Shown piece after piece: positions 23,890 through 26,430 of a DNA stretch of 26,430 nt. Numbering within the stretch: position 1 is the first letter of the stretch; every line of letters begins with the position of its first letter. The notes beneath the pieces were generated by a model. The model was not told where the DNA came from, did no database searches, and saw only the letters and a list, made by a program, of their open reading frames with translations. This DNA comes from an uncultured Clostridia bacterium (GTDB lineage: Bacteria; Bacillota; Clostridia; TANB77; CAG-508): positions 1 through 26,430 of the forward strand of contig CAKPDO010000020.1 in assembly GCA_934148985.1 (NCBI GenBank). The letters run 5' to 3'. A program made the translations under genes and the position numbers.

Positions 23890-24660
23890 ATGAAAAAAAT
23901 AAAAAATGGCGACATTGTAGGGAGGATATCATATAATAAAGACATTATTTTTATTGTTAAAGATATAAGAGATAAAAATAATGTTATTTTAGAGGGAATT
24001 TTTGAAAGAATAATAGCTGATAGTAATATAGATGATTTAGAAGTAATAGATGAAAAAGTAGTAAATGTAAGAGAAAAAATTAATGAAATAAAGTTATCCG
24101 ATAAAGAAAACAGAATTACAAAAGAAAATATTACAGGAAAAATTTTACACTTAGATGGTGACAAAAGATACAGTGAAAAATCTTACAGATATTATCAAAA
24201 AATGGGAATAAATGCAGTTGTAAAAAGTATCCCAGAAAATAGACAACCAAGAATGGTTTATAATTTACTTAAAACATATAAACCAGATATTTTAGTAATT
24301 ACAGGACATGATGGGATGCTAAAAAAAGAGTATGGGTATTATGATATATATAATTATAGAAATTCTAAGTATTTTATTCAAACTGTTAGAGAGGCCAGAA
24401 GATATGAACAAGATACAAATTCTGACTTGGTAATATTTGCAGGAGCATGCCAAAGTTATTTTGAGGCACTTATACAGGCCGGAGCTAATTTTGCTTCTTC
24501 TCCAGCTAGAATTTTAATTGATATTTTAGACCCACTAATCGTTGCAAAAGAAGTTGCAATTACAGATGAGCATAAGTATATAAAAATTGATGATATAGAA
24601 AATAAATTAAGAGATGGAAGACGAGGGATAGGCGGAATTGGAGCTAGGCGGGAAAAGTAA
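23890..24660 (+). CDS. yabG: Sporulation-specific protease YabG
   Basis: 256 residues from the ATG at 23890, placed 7 bp after AGAGGTGAT; upstream ATG/GTG codons at 23878-23881 fall inside that site. The start MKKIKNGDIVGRISYNKDI and the catalytic part (VITGHDG, the FAGACQSYFEALIQAGANFASSPAR segment, with conserved His and Cys) match YabG along its length. YabG is a mother-cell protease that trims spore coat proteins and, in clostridia, processes germination factors. It stands alone. Confidence 0.96.
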   Translation: MKKIKNGDIVGRISYNKDIIFIVKDIRDKNNVILEGIFERIIADSNIDDLEVIDEKVVNVREKINEIKLSDKENRITKENITGKILHLDGDKRYSEKSYRYYQKMGINAVVKSIPENRQPRMVYNLLKTYKPDILVITGHDGMLKKEYGYYDIYNYRNSKYFIQTVREARRYEQDTNSDLVIFAGACQSYFEALIQAGANFASSPARILIDILDPLIVAKEVAITDEHKYIKIDDIENKLRDGRRGIGGIGARREK

Positions 24661-24673
24661 AAAAAATTAAATT

Positions 24674-24702
24674 TTGACATAAAAGGGAAAAAATGGTACA
24701 CT
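24674..24702 (+). promoter_or_regulatory. Sigma-A promoter upstream of the c-di-GMP riboswitch
   Basis: TTGACA, 17 bp, TACACT. Transcription would begin near 24709, just before the riboswitch. Confidence 0.85.
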
Positions 24703-24718
24703 AAATATAGTTATGTAA

Positions 24719-24800
24719 AAAAGCAAAGTAAATGAAAATTTATGACGCAAAGCCAAAGGTCTAAAAGTTTTTCAAACTCATGATGGCTTGGTTGCACAAA
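24719..24800 (+). promoter_or_regulatory. Cyclic di-GMP-I (GEMM-I) riboswitch
   Basis: The GEMM-I core is present in order: GCAAAG, a TAAAT/ATTTA hairpin with a GAAA tetraloop, ACGCAAAGCC, the tetraloop receptor pattern AAAGGTCTAA, a variable P3 arm, and GATGGCTTGGTTGC, with GCAA pairing to TTGC to close P1. The 3' end is about 5 nt before AGGAGG and 15 nt before the ATG, and no terminator intervenes, so control is probably at translation. Confidence 0.93.
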
Positions 24801-24815
24801 TGAGGAGGGATTTTT

Positions 24816-25466
24816 ATGGAGAAAAAGAAAAAAATATTAAAAGGAGTAATACTTGTAATTATAATAATTGTAATAGCATTGGCAATACATTTTACAAAGA
24901 ACTATATTATAATTACTAATATTATGAAAAAACAGGCAGAAAATGTATCAGATGCTAACTATACTTTTATAACAGAGATGTATTCGAGCAAAGAAGAAAG
25001 TGACAAAACAGTAATAGAACACTATTATAAAGATGGAAAAAATATAATGATAAAAAATCAAGAACCAAAAATAATTATTTGGTATGATGAAGCAACACAA
25101 GAAAGTATTTTTCAGGTTCCAAGCACTTTAAAAGCAACAATTGATAAATCACCATTTATATTAGGAAATACATTATCTGGAATTTTTCAAAAAGAGGAAA
25201 AAATGTATATAATATTAACATCAATTATAACTAACTCTAAAGTTGATGGAAAAGAATGTTACAAAGTAAAATATATTGGTAGCAATTTGGAAAAAGATTT
25301 TAGTAAAGAGGATGGAACTTTGTTAAAATTAATAGATGGATATGAAGAAATTGATGGTAAAAAATATGATAATATAACAGAGTTTAAAAATTATACATTT
25401 GATAAATTGAAAGATGAGGATGTAAGTAGACCTAATTTAACGGGGTACGAGATAGGTGATTTATAA
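24816..25466 (+). CDS. Riboswitch-controlled membrane-anchored extracytoplasmic protein, unknown function
   Basis: 216 residues. Lys-rich start, one membrane helix (about 8-28), then a roughly 185-residue outer domain of beta strands (IEHYYKDGKNIMI, GKECYKVKYIG, EDGTLLKLIDGYEEIDG) reminiscent of LolA/LppX-like half-barrels, though I cannot assign a family. No catalytic motif, no sorting signal. Its only visible control is the c-di-GMP-I riboswitch in its leader. That makes it a candidate effector of the motile-to-sessile switch, as other riboswitch targets in clostridia are adhesins, pili and surface proteases. No strong terminator follows. Confidence 0.85.
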   Translation: MEKKKKILKGVILVIIIIVIALAIHFTKNYIIITNIMKKQAENVSDANYTFITEMYSSKEESDKTVIEHYYKDGKNIMIKNQEPKIIIWYDEATQESIFQVPSTLKATIDKSPFILGNTLSGIFQKEEKMYIILTSIITNSKVDGKECYKVKYIGSNLEKDFSKEDGTLLKLIDGYEEIDGKKYDNITEFKNYTFDKLKDEDVSRPNLTGYEIGDL

Positions 25467-25498
25467 ATTATAAAAATTATAAAAATTTTAAAAATCTA

Positions 25499-25527
25499 TT
25501 GAAAAAATGATATTATATGTGTATAAT
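25499..25527 (+). promoter_or_regulatory. Sigma-A promoter of the type III toxin-antitoxin locus
   Basis: TTGAAA, 17 bp, TATAAT. A 21-nt palindrome (25540-25560) lies at the start of the transcript and could be an operator or a 5' hairpin. Confidence 0.8.
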
Positions 25528-25539
25528 GTATATAATAGT

Positions 25540-25560
25540 AGTGGATATTTAATATCCACT
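25540..25560. repeat. 21-nt palindrome at the antitoxin RNA start
   Basis: AGTGGATATT and AATATCCACT are perfect complements around one base. It may be a 5' hairpin that caps the transcript or a DNA operator. Its last three bases are shared with the 11-bp closing stem of the antitoxin array, so the two foldings compete at the edge. Confidence 0.7.
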
Positions 25561-25677
25561 ATAATTAAAATGTGAGTCGCCACCCTATTGGCGAAATAAA
25601 TGGATAGGTGAGAAAATGTGAGCCGCAACCCTGCTTGCGAGATATAAATGGGCAGGTGAAAAAATGTTAATTATAGT
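25558..25677 (+). ncRNA. cptI: CptI/ToxI-like RNA antitoxin: two tandem pseudoknot repeats
   Basis: Units 25567-25612 (46 nt) and 25613-25660 (48 nt), then a partial third (AAAATGT). Each starts AAAATGTGAG and forms an H-type pseudoknot. Stem 1 is CGCC/GGCG (25578-25581 with 25590-25593) or CGCA/TGCG (25624-25627 with 25636-25639). Stem 2 is CCTAT/ATAGG (25584-25588 with 25604-25608) or CCTGC/GCAGG (25630-25634 with 25652-25656). Three base pairs differ and all are compensated. An 11-bp inverted repeat (ACTATAATTAA with TTAATTATAGT) flanks the array. In type III systems the toxin RNase cuts the precursor in the A-rich joint and the freed pseudoknots inhibit it. The Cpt label follows from unit length, copy number and the toxin. 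Confidence 0.88.
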
Positions 25678-25682
25678 AAAGT

Positions 25683-25709
25683 ATGGGGTCTAAAAAGACC
25701 TCATATTTT
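25683..25709 (+). terminator. Terminator between RNA antitoxin and toxin gene
   Basis: An 8-bp stem with one wobble (ATGGGGTC with GACCTCAT) is followed by ATTTTC. Leaky terminators in this exact position set the antitoxin-to-toxin ratio in ToxIN-type loci. Confidence 0.8.
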
Positions 25710-25732
25710 CGTAAAGGAGAGATATAGCAATA

Positions 25733-26209
25733 ATGATAATAGAAGATGGAAAATTTTATTTTATTAAAGATGAATTTTTTAACGTTTTTAAAGATTATGG
25801 ATTAATGATTAATAAGGAAAATGGAAATAAAAGACCTTGTTATTTTTGTTTTAGAGATAGACAAAATATTGAAATAATTTGGTTTGTTCCAATATCTACG
25901 AAGTATGACAAATATAAAAAGATATATGATATTAAAAAGAAGAAAAGCGGGAAAAGGCCTGTATATAATTTTGTTTTTGGTAATGTATTAGGAAAAAAAG
26001 CAGTGTTTTTAATACAGAATATATTTCCAACAACATTAGAGTACATAGAAAAGAAATATACAAATTCTAATATAGATGTTGAAATTCCGGAGATTGTTAA
26101 AGATGAGGTTATCACAAAAGCATTAAGAGTAGTTGCTCTTGCAAAAGACGGTATACAAATTCCGTTTTATGATATAAATGAAATGAAAAATATATTATTA
26201 AAACAATAG
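25733..26209 (+). CDS. cptN: Type III toxin-antitoxin endoribonuclease toxin (CptN/ToxN superfamily)
   Basis: 158 residues, no signal or membrane segment, basic middle region, the usual size for the family. GKFYFIKDEFFNVFKDYGLM, GNKRPCYFCF, IIWFVPISTKYDKY and KKAVFLIQNIFPTT fit the compact beta-barrel toxin layout of the AbiQ/ToxN/CptN/TenpN group: an early beta strand, an 'NKRPCYF' turn, then 'WFVPISTK' strands. The gene follows an RNA antitoxin array and terminator, the standard gene order. The proteins cut A-rich mRNA and are held by their pseudoknot RNAs; several abort phage infection. The start has AAAGGAG about 13 bp upstream, longer than optimal, so translation may be modest. The subfamily name is an inference; the locus type is well supported by the RNA. 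Confidence 0.85.
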   Translation: MIIEDGKFYFIKDEFFNVFKDYGLMINKENGNKRPCYFCFRDRQNIEIIWFVPISTKYDKYKKIYDIKKKKSGKRPVYNFVFGNVLGKKAVFLIQNIFPTTLEYIEKKYTNSNIDVEIPEIVKDEVITKALRVVALAKDGIQIPFYDINEMKNILLKQ

Positions 26210-26275
26210 TATACAAATGTAACAAAAATGTAATAAAAATGTAATACTAACGACATAAAACTCCAAAACAATTGC

Positions 26276-26316
26276 AAATAGCTAGGTACAAGCAAAATAC
26301 TTAAACCTAGCTATTT
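26276..26316 (+). terminator. Terminator of the toxin-antitoxin locus
   Basis: An 11-bp perfect stem (26276-26286 with 26306-26316) with a 19-nt loop and a short T-run. The T-run abuts the -35 box of the next gene. Confidence 0.65.
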
Positions 26317-26344
26317 TGACAAAATTCACCCAAAATGTTATAAT
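26316..26344 (+). promoter_or_regulatory. Consensus promoter of the gene at the right edge
   Basis: TTGACA, 17 bp, TATAAT, both boxes perfect, 32 bp before the ATG at 26377. Confidence 0.85.
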
Positions 26345-26376
26345 TCAAACAACAAATATATTAGAAGGTGATATAA

Positions 26377-26430
26377 ATGATTTGCTCTACAGATATTACA
26401 AACTTAAAGTCAAACATATTTGACAAAATA
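26377..26430 (+). CDS. Truncated gene start; possibly Phd/YefM-like antitoxin
   Basis: Eighteen codons (MICSTDITNLKSNIFDKI) remain before the window ends, with AGAAGGTGAT upstream. The pattern 'xxTDIxxxxxxxFDxI' resembles the first helix of Phd/YefM-type antitoxins, which often sit with other toxin-antitoxin genes, but eighteen residues are too few to say more. Confidence 0.35.
   Translation, partial: MICSTDITNLKSNIFDKI

Noticed and set aside
24803..24815. Transcription terminator in the c-di-GMP riboswitch expression platform
   Set aside because: There is no room for a hairpin and T-run between aptamer and start codon.
25567..25667. Tandem riboswitch (for example a glycine-like pair) upstream of a metabolic gene
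   Set aside because: Units are too short, each forms its own H-type pseudoknot, and the downstream protein is ToxN-like, not an enzyme or transporter; the type III antitoxin reading explains all parts.

Overview
The window is AT-rich (roughly 70% A+T by eye), with Firmicute-type strong ribosome binding sites and sigma-A promoters. It carries a dispersed set of endospore genes (spoIIID, spoVB, cwlD, yabG, a dacF-type carboxypeptidase). Together with clostridial surface-protein families and a type I c-di-GMP riboswitch, this points to a spore-forming member of Clostridia, probably an anaerobic gut organism. No tRNA, rRNA, IS element or CRISPR array is visible.

Layout. (1) 311-4087, minus: an operon of a secreted M6-type metalloprotease ending in a dockerin-like module, followed by a membrane-anchored Ser/Gln-rich stalk with an N-terminal beta-sandwich, possibly cohesin-like. 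(2) 4195-5436, minus: a PBP5/DacF D,D-carboxypeptidase. (3) 5715-10619, plus: a 1634-residue adhesin with an N-terminal Cys-Gln thioester domain, five DUF11-like repeats and a C-terminal membrane anchor without LPXTG. (4) 10757-14560, plus: an operon of a membrane-tethered Ig-repeat protein, a pseudo-receiver/GGDDF protein and an extremely acidic coiled-coil protein. (5) 14687-15543, minus: rplM-rpsI with a structured leader. (6) 15703-19337, plus: spoVB, HU, an unknown membrane protein and cwlD. (7) 19527-21719, plus: an AAA/DUF4143 ATPase and a frameshifted dprA. (8) 21753-23765, minus: spoIIID and an HD phosphohydrolase. (9) 23890-25466, plus: yabG, then a c-di-GMP-I riboswitch controlling a small membrane-anchored protein. 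(10) 25499-26209, plus: a complete type III toxin-antitoxin locus of the CptIN/ToxIN kind, with promoter, two tandem pseudoknot repeats showing compensatory changes, a terminator and a toxin gene. The start of another gene is cut by the right edge.

Two themes stand out. Surface biology (dockerin protease plus stalk, thioester adhesin, Ig-repeat protein) sits close to c-di-GMP signalling parts (GGDDF protein, GEMM-I riboswitch). The most distinctive system is the small RNA-protein toxin-antitoxin module at the right end, where RNA structure and gene order identify the locus better than the toxin sequence alone.
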